Assembly: GCA_026005095.1 (NCBI GenBank)
Contig: BPKK01000004.1
Location: forward strand, 62,001-126,000
Reading direction: 5' to 3'
Length of the DNA stretch: 64,000 bases
From: Silanimonas sp.
Lineage (GTDB): Bacteria > Pseudomonadota > Gammaproteobacteria > Xanthomonadales > Xanthomonadaceae
Part shown: positions 30,413 through 39,619 of the stretch, piece after piece
How positions within the stretch are numbered: position 1 is the stretch's first letter
Layout of the letters: each line of letters starts with the position of its first letter
Position numbers and translations under genes: made by a program
Notes under the pieces: model-generated
What the model saw: the letters and a program-made list of their open reading frames with translations, nothing else
Told to the model about the DNA's origin: nothing
The model's database searches: none

Positions 30413-32110
30413 TCACATTCCGGCCGGCACGGCCTGCTCGTGCACCCCGGCCACGGCCCGGCCGCTCGGGTCGGCCGCCTTCGCGAAAGCGGCGTCCCAG
30501 GCGAGGGCCGCCGGCGATGAGCAGGCGATCGACTTGCCGCCCGGCACCGTCGCCGCGGCCGCCGCCCCGGGGAAGTGCGATTCGAAGAGGCGGCGGTAGA
30601 AATAGGCCTCCTTGGTCTGCGGCGGGTTGATCGGAAAGCGCCGCGCAGCGCCGGCGAACTCGGCATCACTCACCTGCGCCTCGGCATGGGCCTTGAGGCC
30701 GTCGATCCAGCCATAACCCACGCCGTCGCTGAACTGCTCCTTCTGCCGCCACAGGATGCTCTCTGGCAGGCAGCCCTCGAAGGCCGTGCGCAAGAGCCAC
30801 TTCTCCACCGGGCGGCCGCCGGGCTGGCGCGGACGCACCCGCTTCTGCTCCGGGTCGATGGCCATGGCCACATCGAGGAAGGCAAGGTCGAGGAAGGGCA
30901 CGCGCGCCTCGATGCCGAAGGCCGCCATGCTCTTGTTGGCGCGCAGGCAGTCGAACTGGTGCAGGGCATCGAGCTTGCGCAAGGTCTCGGCGTGGAACTC
31001 TCGCGCATCCGGCGCCTTGTGGAAGTACAGGTAGCCGCCGAAGACCTCGTCGCTGCCCTCGCCCGAGAGCACCATCTTGATGCCCATCGAGCGAATGCGC
31101 CGGGCCAAGAGGAACATCGGCGTCGAGGCACGGACCGTCGTTACGTCGTACGTTTCGATATGGCGGATCACCTCGGAGAGCGCGTCCAGCCCCTCCTCGA
31201 AGGTGAAGTGGAACTCGTGGTGGGCGGTGCCCAGGGCCTCGGCCGCCACACGCGCGGCGGCGAGATCGGGCGAGCCTTCCAGCCCCACGGCGAAGCTGTG
31301 CAGGCGCGGCCACCAGGCCTCGCTCCGGCCGTCGTCCTCCACGCGCTGCCGGGCGAACTGCGCCGCGCACCAGGCCACCACCGAGGAATCGAGGCCGCCC
31401 GAGAGCAACACGCCGTAGGGCACGTCGCACATCAATTGCCGGCGCACCGCCTGCATCAGGGCCTCCTTCAGCGTGGCTGGGTCGATTTGCCGGCCCTCGA
31501 CCTTCGCGTAATCGCGCCATTCACGAGCTCGGTAAGGGCGGATCACGCCTTCGGCCGAATCCAGCAGGTGCCCGGGCGGGAAGATCGCCACGTCCTCGCA
31601 CACCCCCAGCAGCGCCTTCATCTCGGAAGCCACCCACAGCCGCCCCTCGCGATCGTGGCCGTAGTAGAGCGGAATCACTCCCACCGGATCGCGGGCGATG
31701 AGATAGCGCTGCTTCGCCGCATCCCAGAGGGCGAAGGCGAAGATGCCATTGAGCGAATCGACGAAGCCCGGCCCCTGCTCGCGCCACAGGGCATTGATCA
31801 CCTCGCAGTCGCTCTGCGTAGTGAACGCGTACGGCACGGTGAGCGCGGCCTCCAGCTCGCGGTGGTTGTAGATCTCGCCATTCACCGCCAGCGCCAGCGC
31901 GCCGTCGCTGGAGCGCAGGGGCTGGGCCCCGCCGCGGATGTCGACGATGGCGAGGCGCTCATGCGCCAGCACGGCGCCGGCATCGGCGTAAACGCCGCTC
32001 CAGTCCGGGCCGCGGTGGCGGAGGCGCGCTGCGGCCTGCACCGCTTGCCGGCGCAGGGGCTCGAGTTCAGTGCCGGGTTTGAGACCGAAGACTGCGACGA
32101 TGCCGCACAT
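30413..32110 (-). CDS. asnB: Asparagine synthetase B, glutamine-hydrolysing
   Basis: A 565-residue enzyme converting Asp, Gln and ATP to Asn, Glu and AMP. The N-terminal glutaminase domain starts with the catalytic Cys2 (MCGIVAVFG) and carries RLRHRGPDWSG, HERLAIVD and NGEIYNHRELE. The synthetase domain has the PP-loop LLSGGLDSSVVAW and EGSDEVFGGY. Length fits E. coli AsnB (554). AAGGAG lies five bases before ATG 32110. A 208-base leader separates it from an upstream promoter; this leader encodes an Asn-rich peptide and a terminator-like hairpin (separate entries). On the other side it ends 127 bases before the glycosyltransferase start. Confidence 0.97.
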   Translation of the reverse strand: MCGIVAVFGLKPGTELEPLRRQAVQAAARLRHRGPDWSGVYADAGAVLAHERLAIVDIRGGAQPLRSSDGALALAVNGEIYNHRELEAALTVPYAFTTQSDCEVINALWREQGPGFVDSLNGIFAFALWDAAKQRYLIARDPVGVIPLYYGHDREGRLWVASEMKALLGVCEDVAIFPPGHLLDSAEGVIRPYRAREWRDYAKVEGRQIDPATLKEALMQAVRRQLMCDVPYGVLLSGGLDSSVVAWCAAQFARQRVEDDGRSEAWWPRLHSFAVGLEGSPDLAAARVAAEALGTAHHEFHFTFEEGLDALSEVIRHIETYDVTTVRASTPMFLLARRIRSMGIKMVLSGEGSDEVFGGYLYFHKAPDAREFHAETLRKLDALHQFDCLRANKSMAAFGIEARVPFLDLAFLDVAMAIDPEQKRVRPRQPGGRPVEKWLLRTAFEGCLPESILWRQKEQFSDGVGYGWIDGLKAHAEAQVSDAEFAGAARRFPINPPQTKEAYFYRRLFESHFPGAAAAATVPGGKSIACSSPAALAWDAAFAKAADPSGRAVAGVHEQAVPAGM

Positions 32111-32185
32111 GGGAACTCCTTATGGGCCAAGAGTGGAAGAGCGAGGAGCGAGAGAGCGAGGGAGAAACGAGAGCGCCAATGAGCG

Positions 32186-32216
32186 GAAGGCCCGCGCTGT
32201 TGCCAGGCGGGCCTTC
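32186..32216 (-). terminator. Terminator-like hairpin in the asnB leader (candidate attenuator)
   Basis: On the minus strand GAAGGCCCGC (32216-32207) pairs perfectly over 10 bp with GCGGGCCTTC (32195-32186) around an 11-base loop. It lies 33 bases after the leader-peptide stop and 75 bases before the asnB ATG. There is no clean U-run after it. Instead a C/T-rich, G-poor stretch follows (about 32131-32170), which could mean weak intrinsic or Rho-assisted termination. Confidence 0.6.
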
Positions 32217-32249
32217 GTGGGTTCGGTGGGTTCGGTGTGCTGAACGCGC

Positions 32250-32318
32250 CTAACGCCGCGGCCGCCTTCCGGCGTTGCGGTTATTGGCGTTGTTGCGGTT
32301 GAGCGCAGCGTTCGACAT
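32250..32318 (-). CDS. Asparagine-rich leader peptide of asnB
   Basis: A 22-codon ORF on the same strand as asnB, between a plausible promoter and a terminator-like hairpin. Seven of its codons are Asn (positions 3, 7, 9, 10, 12, 13, 15; six AAC and one AAT), within NAALNRNNANNRNAG, and the C-terminus is Arg-rich. The last Asn codon is the first codon of a 7-bp hairpin, AACGCCG (32276-32270) with CGGCGTT (32258-32252). Ribosomes stalled for lack of Asn-tRNA would cover the 5' arm and leave the rest free to pair with the terminator region. This matches the layout of His, Trp, Thr and Leu leader peptides. Weak point: no clear Shine-Dalgarno before ATG 32318. Confidence 0.7.
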   Translation of the reverse strand: MSNAALNRNNANNRNAGRRPRR

Positions 32319-32345
32319 GGCACCGACGCTACCCCGACCGCTGCG

Positions 32346-32374
32346 GATATGGCAAGCAGCCGTTGCAGTGGCAA
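32346..32374 (-). promoter_or_regulatory. Candidate promoter of the asnB leader transcript
   Basis: On the minus strand TTGCCA (32374-32369) and CATATC (32351-32346) are separated by 17 bases. The expected start near 32339 would give about 20 bases before the leader-peptide ATG. The -35 matches consensus at five of six positions; the -10 at three. Confidence 0.45.
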
Positions 32375-32439
32375 CCAATGCGCTGTCGCCAGGCCCTGCT
32401 AGGCTTTTCCTCCCCCGAACCACGACGGAGCCCCCCGCG

Positions 32440-33489
32440 ATGTCCCTACCCCGCCTGATGGCCACCCTGCGCCCCCTGTTCGCCGGCCTTCTCCTCGGCC
32501 TGCCGCTCGCCGCCTCCGCCGCCGACGTGGCCGGCAGCGCCGACCCGCCCGGTTTCAAGCGCATCACCGGCTCGGAAATCTTCTTCCAGAGCAAGGCCGA
32601 CTTTGCCGCCCTCACCTTCGCTTTGCAGAAGATCGAGTGGAGCGGTGCGGAATCGAAGGTGAAACCCTTCCGCCGCGTCGATGCCGAGGGCCGGCGCAGC
32701 ACCACCTACTACCGCATCCCCGCCGGCATGGGCGTGATGGAGGTGCTACGCAACTACGAGCAGGAGCTGCGCGCCCAGGGCTTCGAAATCGCCTTCTCCG
32801 GCATCGGCGAGGCAGTGGAGACGGTGGGTTACAACAACCAGGTCGCCCGCGAGGTGCTGGGCATGAAGGGCACTTACGGCAACCCGGAGGAACGCGCGCA
32901 GTGGCCGTTCCAGAACGCTGCCGAGGCCAAGGCCGGCTACCTTGCCGCGAGAAAGCCGGGGGCTTCGGGCAATACCTGGGCCAGTGCCTACATCGTCGAG
33001 AACACCGTGGATCGCTGGATGAACCTGCCCGCCGGTCTCACCCTGGTGCGCTTCGATGTGCTCGAGGAGAAGCCGCGCGAGCAGCGCATGAGCCTGGTCC
33101 GGAGCGAGGAGATGGCGCGACGCATCACCGCCGATGGCCGCGTCGCGCTCTACGGCATCCTGTTCGACACCGATTCGGCGACGATCAAGCCGGAGTCCGA
33201 AGCCACGCTCACCGAGGTCGCCAAACTGCTGAAGACCACGCCCGCGCTGAAGCTGTTGGTGGTCGGTCATACCGATACCCAGGGCAGCTTCAGCTATAAC
33301 CGCAGCCTGTCGCAGCGCCGTGCCGAATCGGTGGTGGCGAACCTGCGCGCCAAGGGCATCGCCGCAGACCGCCTGTTCCCGGTGGGCGTCAGCTTCGCCG
33401 CGCCGGTGGCCAGCAATGCCAGCGAGGATGGGCGGGCGAAGAACCGCCGCGTCGAACTCGTCGACGTGGCCGGCGGCCGCACCGACTGA
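32440..33489 (+). CDS. OmpA-family C-terminal domain protein, secreted
   Basis: A 349-residue envelope protein. The signal peptide ends near LAASA/AD. A central region of about 200 residues of a DUF4892-like style (FKRITGSEIFFQSKADF..., with a YYRIPAGMGVMEVLRNYEQELRAQGFE segment split by a short linker) precedes a C-terminal OmpA/Pal peptidoglycan-binding domain (LYGILFDTDSATIKPES, VVGHTDTQGSFSYNRSLSQRRAESV, DGRAKNRRVEL). It is therefore probably anchored non-covalently to peptidoglycan. ATG 32440 is preceded by GGAG; a second ATG (32458) is possible. It is divergent from the asnB leader and converges with dapE. Confidence 0.83.
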   Translation: MSLPRLMATLRPLFAGLLLGLPLAASAADVAGSADPPGFKRITGSEIFFQSKADFAALTFALQKIEWSGAESKVKPFRRVDAEGRRSTTYYRIPAGMGVMEVLRNYEQELRAQGFEIAFSGIGEAVETVGYNNQVAREVLGMKGTYGNPEERAQWPFQNAAEAKAGYLAARKPGASGNTWASAYIVENTVDRWMNLPAGLTLVRFDVLEEKPREQRMSLVRSEEMARRITADGRVALYGILFDTDSATIKPESEATLTEVAKLLKTTPALKLLVVGHTDTQGSFSYNRSLSQRRAESVVANLRAKGIAADRLFPVGVSFAAPVASNASEDGRAKNRRVELVDVAGGRTD

Positions 33490-33505
33490 GTGCGGTACGG
33501 CCCCC

Positions 33506-33533
33506 GCGGCATGGGGCTTCAGCCCCGTGCCGC
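33506..33533. terminator. Hairpin between convergent OmpA-like and dapE genes
   Basis: GCGGCATGGGGC (33506-33517) pairs with GCCCCGTGCCGC (33522-33533): 12 pairs, one G-U, with a TTCA loop. It sits across the dapE stop codon, 16 bases after the OmpA-like stop. No T-run follows on either strand, so it may act as a weak bidirectional terminator or an mRNA 3'-end stabiliser. Confidence 0.5.
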
Positions 33534-34697
33534 GTGGCCGGCCCAGACCCGCTCCACCACCTCGGCGAACAGGCCCGGCAGCGCCTCCAGTTCCTCGAGG
33601 CGCACACCCTCGTCGATCTTGTGGATGCTGGCATTACACGGCCCCAGTTCGACGCACTCGGCGCCAAGCGGGGCGATGAAGCGGGCATCGGAGGTGCCGC
33701 CCTTGGTGTTCTCGTCGGGCGTGATCCCGCAACGGGCCTGGATGGCGGCGCGGGCAGCGCGGCGCAACACGCCCTCGGCGCAGTGGAAGGGCTCGCCGGA
33801 GCGCCGCCAGCGGCAGTCGGCATCGAGTCCGTGGCGAGCAAGCGTGGCCTCGAACTCGGCGATCAGAGCATCGCTGGTCCAGTGCGGGTTGAAGCGGAAG
33901 TTCGCCACGAACTCGAGCTGTCCCGGGATCACGTTGTCGGCGCCGGTGCCGGCCGCGATGTTCGAGACCTGGAAGCTGGTGGGCGGGAAGCTGGCATAAC
34001 CCTCGTCCCAGCGTCGGGTACAGAGCTCGGCGAGCGCCGGCGCCAGTGCATGGATGGGATTGATCGCTTTTTCCGGGTAGGCCACATGACCCTGCACCCC
34101 GCGCACCGTCACCGCCACCGAGAGCGAGCCGCGCCGCCCCACTCGCAGCACATCGCCAAGCCGCTCGGAGGAGGAAGGCTCGCCGGTGATGCAGTAGTCG
34201 ATGCGCTGGCCGGTGACGCGGAAATGCTCGGCCACCTTGCGCACGCCATCGATCGACGGCCCTTCCTCGTCCGAAGTGAGCAGTACGGCCAGCGTGCCGG
34301 GATGGTCGGGGTGCGCGGCAACGAGCTGCTCCATCGCCACCACGAAGGCCGCCACGCTGCCCTTCATGTCGGCGGCGCCGCGACCGTGCAGCACGCCCGC
34401 GCGGACCGTCGGCACGAAGGGATCGGAGGCCCAGGCCTCGCGCGGGCCCGGTGGCACCACGTCGGTGTGGCCGAGCAGCACGACGACCGGGCTGCCCTGG
34501 CCGTGCGTAGCCCAGAGGTTCTTCACCGCGCCGAAGTCGAGCGGGCGGCACTCGAACCCGGCCGCGGAAAGACGCGCCGCGACGAGCGCCTGGCAGCCGG
34601 CGTCCTCGGGCGTCACCGACGGGCGGGCGATCAGGTCTTTGGCGAGCGCCAGCACCGGCGAATCACCATTGTCCGCCCCCTTCTCCAGTCCGCTCAC
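33519..34697 (-). CDS. dapE: Succinyl-diaminopimelate desuccinylase
   Basis: A 392-residue M20-family zinc hydrolase of the lysine/meso-diaminopimelate pathway: it releases succinate from N-succinyl-LL-DAP in the cytoplasm. Metal-site motifs are [32 protein letters not shown] and, near the end, GTSDARFIA and [11 protein letters not shown] place the start at GTG 34697, which overlaps the arsC stop (GTGA) and has GGAG seven bases upstream; the first recognisable family sequence ([14 protein letters not shown]) begins 20 codons later. The ATG of the longer frame lies inside arsC out of frame and is not credible. It is the last gene of the map-glnD-dapD-arsC-dapE operon. Confidence 0.95.
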   Translation of the reverse strand: MSGLEKGADNGDSPVLALAKDLIARPSVTPEDAGCQALVAARLSAAGFECRPLDFGAVKNLWATHGQGSPVVVLLGHTDVVPPGPREAWASDPFVPTVRAGVLHGRGAADMKGSVAAFVVAMEQLVAAHPDHPGTLAVLLTSDEEGPSIDGVRKVAEHFRVTGQRIDYCITGEPSSSERLGDVLRVGRRGSLSVAVTVRGVQGHVAYPEKAINPIHALAPALAELCTRRWDEGYASFPPTSFQVSNIAAGTGADNVIPGQLEFVANFRFNPHWTSDALIAEFEATLARHGLDADCRWRRSGEPFHCAEGVLRRAARAAIQARCGITPDENTKGGTSDARFIAPLGAECVELGPCNASIHKIDEGVRLEELEALPGLFAEVVERVWAGHAARG

Positions 34698-35068
34698 TTC
34701 TTGACTCCGAAGCGGGCCTTGAAGGCATTGTCGGTGAAGCCCACCGAGACCAGGCCGTCGGCGGTCACCAGCACCGGGCGCTTGATCAGCGCCGGATACT
34801 CCTTGAGCAGCAGAGTCCACTCCGGATCGCTGCCCGGCGCCTTGCGCGCCTCGGGCAGCTGCCGCCAGGTGGTGCTGGCCTTGTTGACCAGTTTCTCCCA
34901 GCCGCCGAGCTGGACGGCCCAGGCCTTCAGCACCTCGGGAGGCTGGCGCTCGGCGCGGTAGTCGATGAAGGCATGGGGGATGCCGAAGCGCTCCAGCCAG
35001 TTCCGTGCCTTCCTGCAGGTGTCGCAGGTGGGCAGGCCGTAGAGCCGGACCAGTGCCATGTCGCTCAT
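34694..35068 (-). CDS. ArsC/Spx-family reductase (YffB-like)
   Basis: A 124-residue thioredoxin-fold protein of the ArsC family. The N-terminal [18 protein letters not shown] holds a CxxC pair; downstream are ALIKRPVLV and the Gly-Phe region near the end. Members called YffB are found next to dapE in many proteobacteria; they are thought to be glutathione-dependent thiol reductases rather than true arsenate reductases. GGGAGA precedes ATG 35068. The stop overlaps the dapE GTG. Position inside the DAP operon suggests coregulation, not a pathway step. Confidence 0.88.
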   Translation of the reverse strand: MSDMALVRLYGLPTCDTCRKARNWLERFGIPHAFIDYRAERQPPEVLKAWAVQLGGWEKLVNKASTTWRQLPEARKAPGSDPEWTLLLKEYPALIKRPVLVTADGLVSVGFTDNAFKARFGVKK

Positions 35069-35078
35069 CGAATCTCCC

Positions 35079-35930
35079 TCACTCGCCGCTGCGTAGCAGT
35101 TCGTTGATCGAGGTCTTGGCGCGAGTCTTGGCATCGACCTGCTTCACGATGACCGCGGCGTACAGGCTGTACTTACCGTCCGCGGAGGGCAGCTGGCCCG
35201 ATACCACCACACTACCGGCCGGCACCCGGCCATAGCTGATCTCGCCGCTCATGCGGTTGTAGATGCGGGTGCTCTGGCCGATGAACACGCCCATGCCGAT
35301 CACGCTGCCGCGCTCCACCACCACGCCCTCGACGATCTCGGAGCGGGCGCCGATGAAGCAGTCGTCCTCGATGATGGTGGGGCTGGCCTGCAAGGGCTCG
35401 AGTACGCCGCCGATGCCAGCGCCGCCGGAGAGATGGCAGCGCGCGCCCACCTGGGCGCAGCTGCCCACCGTGGCCCAGGTATCCACCATGGTGCCAGGAC
35501 CGATATGGGCGCCAATGTTGACGAAGCTCGGCATCAGCACCACGTCCTTGCCGATGTGCGCGCCGCGACGCACCACCGCGCCGGGCACCACGCGGGCGCC
35601 AAGCTCGCGGAAGTCGGCGGTGTCGAAGCCCTGGAAGCGCAGCGGCACCTTGTCCCAGTAGGGGGCGGGCTCGGCCTCGACGAGGCGCATGTCGTTGCAG
35701 CGGAAGTACAGCAGCACGGCCTTCTTCACCCACTCGTTCACCCGCCAAGTGCCATCGCTGTTCGGCTCGGCCACGCGCAGCCTGCCGGCCTCCAACTGGC
35801 CTACCACAGTCTCCACCATCTCGCGCAGCGAGCCGTCGATCTCGGCCTGCGAGAGCGAGGCGCGACGCTCGAAAGCCGATTCGATGAGAGGCTGCAGGTC
35901 AGCGATGACGGGGCTCTTGCGGCGGGGCAT
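35079..35930 (-). CDS. dapD: Tetrahydrodipicolinate N-succinyltransferase
   Basis: A 283-residue left-handed beta-helix transferase that adds succinyl from succinyl-CoA to tetrahydrodipicolinate, the committed step of the succinylase DAP route; dapE acts later. The N-terminal helical domain includes [16 protein letters not shown] and the hexapeptide region has [22 protein letters not shown] and [10 protein letters not shown]. The family ending KTSINELLR is present. Its ATG (35930) lies inside the end of glnD (32-base overlap), so translation is probably coupled. It is 10 bases upstream of arsC. Confidence 0.97.
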   Translation of the reverse strand: MPRRKSPVIADLQPLIESAFERRASLSQAEIDGSLREMVETVVGQLEAGRLRVAEPNSDGTWRVNEWVKKAVLLYFRCNDMRLVEAEPAPYWDKVPLRFQGFDTADFRELGARVVPGAVVRRGAHIGKDVVLMPSFVNIGAHIGPGTMVDTWATVGSCAQVGARCHLSGGAGIGGVLEPLQASPTIIEDDCFIGARSEIVEGVVVERGSVIGMGVFIGQSTRIYNRMSGEISYGRVPAGSVVVSGQLPSADGKYSLYAAVIVKQVDAKTRAKTSINELLRSGE

Positions 35931-38541
35931 GCGGTCGGTCTCCTTCGAGGCAAGCGGTGAGCGCGGCGGTGAGCCGCGCGATGGCATCGGGATCGGCGAG
36001 GGCACGGTCGGCCTCGTCCGAGATCAGGAACAGGTCTTCGGCACGCTCGCCGAAGGTGGCGATGCGGGCATCGTGCACCCGCAGTCCGTGCTCGCGCAGG
36101 ATGCGCGCCACGTCGGCCAGCAGGCCGGGGCGGTCGGTGCCGATCAGCAGCAGCTGGGTGCGGCGCCCGTCCTCCAGGGCGCGCAGCTCCACCTTGGGCG
36201 GCACCCGGAAGTGCTTCAGTGCCGCCGGCAGGGCGCGCCGCGGCGGATGCAGGCTGGCCGCGGGCCGCATCAGCATTTCGGTGATCACCCGCTCGGCATG
36301 GCGGGCCCGTGCCTCCGGCGGTTCGCCGGTGTCGTGCAGGGGCAGGAGCTGGAAGGTGTCCAGGCTCATGCCCGAGGTCGAGGTGACGATGCGCGCCACC
36401 GCCACCGAGAAGCCGAGGCGGTCCAGGGTGGCAGTGATGGTGGCGAACAGGCCGTCGCGGTCGGGCGAGTGCACGAAGACCTCGTACGCCTCGCCCTGCG
36501 GGCGTACCAGCACCAGCGGGCGGGTACGGTCGGCATGGCCGAGCACGGCCCGCGCCTGGGTGGCGAGCTGCTCCGGCCGGTAGCGCAGGAAACTCTCGGC
36601 GGGGAATTCGGCGAAGGCCCGCTCCACCGCCTGCGGAGGAAGGTCGGCGAGCAGTGCCCGCACCTCGACCTGCACCTCAGCCACCCGCTCGGCAGCGTCC
36701 AGCCGGTGCTCCAGCCCGCGCCGCAGGGCGAGCCGGGTGGCCTCGTAGAGATCGGAGAGCAGCCGCTCCTTCCAGGTATTCCAGAGCTTGGGGCTGGTGC
36801 CGGCGATGTCGGCGCAGGTCAGGAGATAGAGGTAGTCCAGCCGCGTGCGGTCGCCCACCGCGGCGGCGAAGCGCTCCACCACGGCAACATCGCTGATGTC
36901 CTGGCGCTGCGCAGTGGTCGACATCAGCAGGTGCTGCTCCACCAGCCAGGCCAGCAGGGCGGTATCGGCCGGCTTCAGGCGGTGCGCCACGGCGAAGGCC
37001 CGCACGTCCTCGGCGCCGAGCAGGGAGTGGTCGCCACCACGCCCCTTGGCGATGTCGTGGAACAGCCCGGCCAGCAGCAGCAGCCACGGGGCCTTGAGCC
37101 GCGCATGCACGTCCTTCGCCCGCGGGAAGCGCTCGTCGCGCCCCTCGGGGAAGCCGGCCATGATGCGCAGCACCTCCAGGGTGTGCTGGTCCACGGTGTA
37201 GACGTGGAACAGGTCGTACTGCATGCGCCCAGACACCCGGGCGAAGGCCGGGAGGTAGCGCCCCAGCACGCCGAGGTGGGCCATCCGGGCCAGGGTTTCC
37301 ACCGGCTGCGGCCCCTGCAGCAGCGAGAGGAAGGCGGCACGGGTATCGGCGTCCTGGGCCTCGTAGGGGGCGATGCGCGGCAGGGCCTCGGCCAGCGCCC
37401 GCGCGGTTTCCGAATGCAGCCCCTTTGCTTCGGGGCAGGCAGCCCAGGTGGCAAAGAGGGCGAAGGCCTCCAGTGCCGAGCCTACCGGCCCCGGTGCCTC
37501 GCGACGCAGGTAGCCGTTCACCCGCTCGAAACCCGGCGCCACCGGCACCCGCTCCACCCGGCCGGCCAGCTGCTCCTCGAAGCGCTGCAGCACTCGCTCG
37601 CTGATCCGCTGCACGGTATGCGCGGCGCGGAAGAAGGCCTGCATCATCTGTTCGACCGCAAGGTTGTCGCTGGCCTGGTCGCGGTAACCGAGGCGGGCCG
37701 CCAGCGGCTTTTGGTAATCGAATCGCAGCCGCTCCTCGCGCCGCCCGGCCACCAGGTGCAGGCCGAAGCGCAGGCGGGCCAGGGTCCGCCAGTCACGCCT
37801 GAGGGTGGCCGATTCGTCGGCCCCAAGCAGGCCGAGCGGCACCAGGGCCTCGAGGCCCGGCACGCGGTAGATGCGGCGCGCCAGCCAGCCCAGGGTATGC
37901 AGGTCGCGCAGCGCTCCCGGCCCTTCCTTCAGGTTGGGCTCGAGGTTGTAGGCGGTGTCGTGGTAGCGGGCATGGCGTGCCGCCCATTCGGCGCGCTTGG
38001 CATCGAAGTAGGCCGCGGCCGGCCACAGCCCCTCGCTGCGCAGGGCCTCCTCCAGCCGCTCCGGCGCGGCGGGCGAGCCCGCCAGCAGGCGCGCCTCGGT
38101 GAGCGCGGTGAGCGTGCCCACGTCCTCACGGCAGGCCTGCACGCAGTCGGCCAGCGAGCGCACCGCCGTGCCGGGCTTGAGGCCGATGTCCCAGAGCGCG
38201 GCGAAGAAGGCGCCGAGCGCGGTCTCGTGCCGGTGCTGGGCCTCTGCCGGCCCCAGCACCAGCAGATCGACATCGGAGAACGGGTACTGCTCGCCCCGGC
38301 CATAGCCGCCGGTGGCCAGCAGGTCGAGCCCGCTCTCCGCGGGCAGGGCCGCGGTCCAGGCCTGGCGCACGGCGGCATCCACCGCGGCCGTCTGGGCGGC
38401 GAGCAGGCGTTCGATGGCCTCGCCCCCGTCGAAACGGGCCACGATGCCGACATGGGCCTGGCGCAGGGCCTCGCGGGCCGCCTCCCGCCAGTCGCCGGCC
38501 GCCGGCGCGCCATCGGCAGGCGGGGCGGCGGCCTCGCTCAC
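35899..38541 (-). CDS. glnD: Bifunctional [protein-PII] uridylyltransferase/uridylyl-removing enzyme
   Basis: An 880-residue nitrogen sensor that uridylylates or deuridylylates PII according to glutamine. The nucleotidyltransferase motif is [21 protein letters not shown]-like (G-G-x-G-R-x-E-x4-SD-x-D, about residues 75-95). An HD hydrolase site follows ([14 protein letters not shown]). Two C-terminal ACT domains begin near [16 protein letters not shown] and [15 protein letters not shown]. Length fits E. coli GlnD (890). I start at GTG 38541, which overlaps the map stop (GTGA); there is no ATG near the N-terminus in this frame. It overlaps dapD at its 3' end. Confidence 0.95.
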   Translation of the reverse strand: MSEAAAPPADGAPAAGDWREAAREALRQAHVGIVARFDGGEAIERLLAAQTAAVDAAVRQAWTAALPAESGLDLLATGGYGRGEQYPFSDVDLLVLGPAEAQHRHETALGAFFAALWDIGLKPGTAVRSLADCVQACREDVGTLTALTEARLLAGSPAAPERLEEALRSEGLWPAAAYFDAKRAEWAARHARYHDTAYNLEPNLKEGPGALRDLHTLGWLARRIYRVPGLEALVPLGLLGADESATLRRDWRTLARLRFGLHLVAGRREERLRFDYQKPLAARLGYRDQASDNLAVEQMMQAFFRAAHTVQRISERVLQRFEEQLAGRVERVPVAPGFERVNGYLRREAPGPVGSALEAFALFATWAACPEAKGLHSETARALAEALPRIAPYEAQDADTRAAFLSLLQGPQPVETLARMAHLGVLGRYLPAFARVSGRMQYDLFHVYTVDQHTLEVLRIMAGFPEGRDERFPRAKDVHARLKAPWLLLLAGLFHDIAKGRGGDHSLLGAEDVRAFAVAHRLKPADTALLAWLVEQHLLMSTTAQRQDISDVAVVERFAAAVGDRTRLDYLYLLTCADIAGTSPKLWNTWKERLLSDLYEATRLALRRGLEHRLDAAERVAEVQVEVRALLADLPPQAVERAFAEFPAESFLRYRPEQLATQARAVLGHADRTRPLVLVRPQGEAYEVFVHSPDRDGLFATITATLDRLGFSVAVARIVTSTSGMSLDTFQLLPLHDTGEPPEARARHAERVITEMLMRPAASLHPPRRALPAALKHFRVPPKVELRALEDGRRTQLLLIGTDRPGLLADVARILREHGLRVHDARIATFGERAEDLFLISDEADRALADPDAIARLTAALTACLEGDRPHAPPQEPRHR

Positions 38542-39314
38542 AGCTCGTTGTCGTCGCCGGGCAGGCGGGTGAGGATCTCCACGCCGTCGCGAGTCACCGC
38601 CACGGTGTGCTCCCACTGCGCCGAGAGCGACTTGTCCCGGGTCACCACCGTCCAGCCGTCGGGCAGCAGCTTGGTGTGCCGCGCCCCGGCATTGATCATC
38701 GGCTCGATGGTGAAGGTCATACCTTCCTGCAGACGCAGGCCCTCTCCCGGGCGACCGTAGTGCAGCACCTGCGGGTCCTCGTGGTAGATCTGGCCGATGC
38801 CATGGCCGCAGTACTCGCGCACCACCGAGAAGCGCTCACTCTCGGCATAGCTCTGGATGGCATGACCGATGTCACCCAGAGTGGCACCCGGCCGCACCGC
38901 GCGGATGCCGCGGAACATCGCCTCGCGGGTTACCTCCACCAGACGCTTCGCCAGCACCGAGGGCGCGCCGACCACATACATGCGCGAGGTGTCGCCATGC
39001 CAGCCGTCCTTGATCACCGTGACGTCGATGTTCACGATGTCGCCTTCCTTCAGCACCTTGGCCTCGCTGGGGATGCCGTGGCAGACGACATGGTTCACCG
39101 AGGTGCACACGGTCTTCGGGAAGCCCTTGTACCCGAGGTTGGCCGGGATGGCCTTCTGCACGTTCACAATGTGGTCGTGGCAGATGCGGTCGAGTTCGGC
39201 CGTGCTCACCCCCGGCTTCACGTGGGGCGCCACCACCTGCAGCACTTCCGCGGCGAGCCGGCCAGCCTCGCGCATCTTCCCGATCTGCTCGGGGGTCTTG
39301 AGGGTCACTTTCAT
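38538..39314 (-). CDS. map: Methionine aminopeptidase, type I
   Basis: A 258-residue enzyme removing the initiator Met from nascent proteins. The five metal ligands are visible: Asp in [11 protein letters not shown] and HGDTSRMY, His in [11 protein letters not shown], Glu in [10 protein letters not shown] and Glu in [10 protein letters not shown]. There is no N-terminal extension, so it is type Ia. The gene is divergent from rpsB, as commonly seen in proteobacteria, with 305 bases between starts. It heads the operon with glnD and the dap genes. CACAAT on the minus strand seven bases before ATG 39314 could be a -10 for a leaderless message, and I see no Shine-Dalgarno. Confidence 0.97.
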   Translation of the reverse strand: MKVTLKTPEQIGKMREAGRLAAEVLQVVAPHVKPGVSTAELDRICHDHIVNVQKAIPANLGYKGFPKTVCTSVNHVVCHGIPSEAKVLKEGDIVNIDVTVIKDGWHGDTSRMYVVGAPSVLAKRLVEVTREAMFRGIRAVRPGATLGDIGHAIQSYAESERFSVVREYCGHGIGQIYHEDPQVLHYGRPGEGLRLQEGMTFTIEPMINAGARHTKLLPDGWTVVTRDKSLSAQWEHTVAVTRDGVEILTRLPGDDNEL

Positions 39315-39332
39315 GCCCCGGATTGTGCCGAC

Positions 39333-39362
39333 TTGTCCACAGCCCCGCCAGCGGGCTAGAAT
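39333..39362 (+). promoter_or_regulatory. Promoter of rpsB-tsf
   Basis: TTGTCC (39333-39338) and TAGAAT (39357-39362) are 18 bases apart. The -10 lies in GGGCTAGAATCCC, identical over 13 bases to the sequence ahead of parC. The start would be near 39369. Confidence 0.6.
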
Positions 39363-39619
39363 CCCGCGCTTCACGCACCGGCCACGTCCGGGGCGTGGGC
39401 GCCGACCTCCGGCGGCCGCGGCCTTGCCCACCCGGGCGGAGCCGCCGCGAAACGAGGAATCCACACCCGCGTGCCCCATCCCGTGCCGGGGTGCCCGCAG
39501 GCCCGTCCAGGGCCGCCGGGTTCGGCCACGGACGCGCGGGGAGGCCCAACCCCGGAGCAGACCGCGCCGCGACGCCCGCGAACGGGCCCGGCCGTGCTCC
39601 ACATCATGAGGAACGAGCA
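39363..39619 (+). promoter_or_regulatory. Long 5' leader of rpsB (possible S2 autoregulatory region)
   Basis: About 250 bases of very GC-rich transcribed leader without a credible ORF separate the promoter from the rpsB ATG. In gammaproteobacteria the rpsB leader is known to fold into a structure through which ribosomal protein S2 represses rpsB-tsf. The length and position fit; I did not identify the specific fold. It ends with the Shine-Dalgarno GAGGAA. Confidence 0.4.

Noticed and set aside
32222-32241. Short tandem repeat CACCGAACC x2 in the asnB leader (minus strand)
   Set aside because: Only two copies of nine bases; not enough to call a functional repeat, though it lies between the leader stop and the hairpin.
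32120-32374. 84-codon minus-strand ORF through the asnB leader
   Set aside because: It begins at the -35 region, upstream of the expected transcript start, and has no SD; the Asn-rich frame is the better explanation.
35689-38760. 1023-codon plus-strand ORF
   Set aside because: Antisense of glnD and part of dapD and map; no domain signature.
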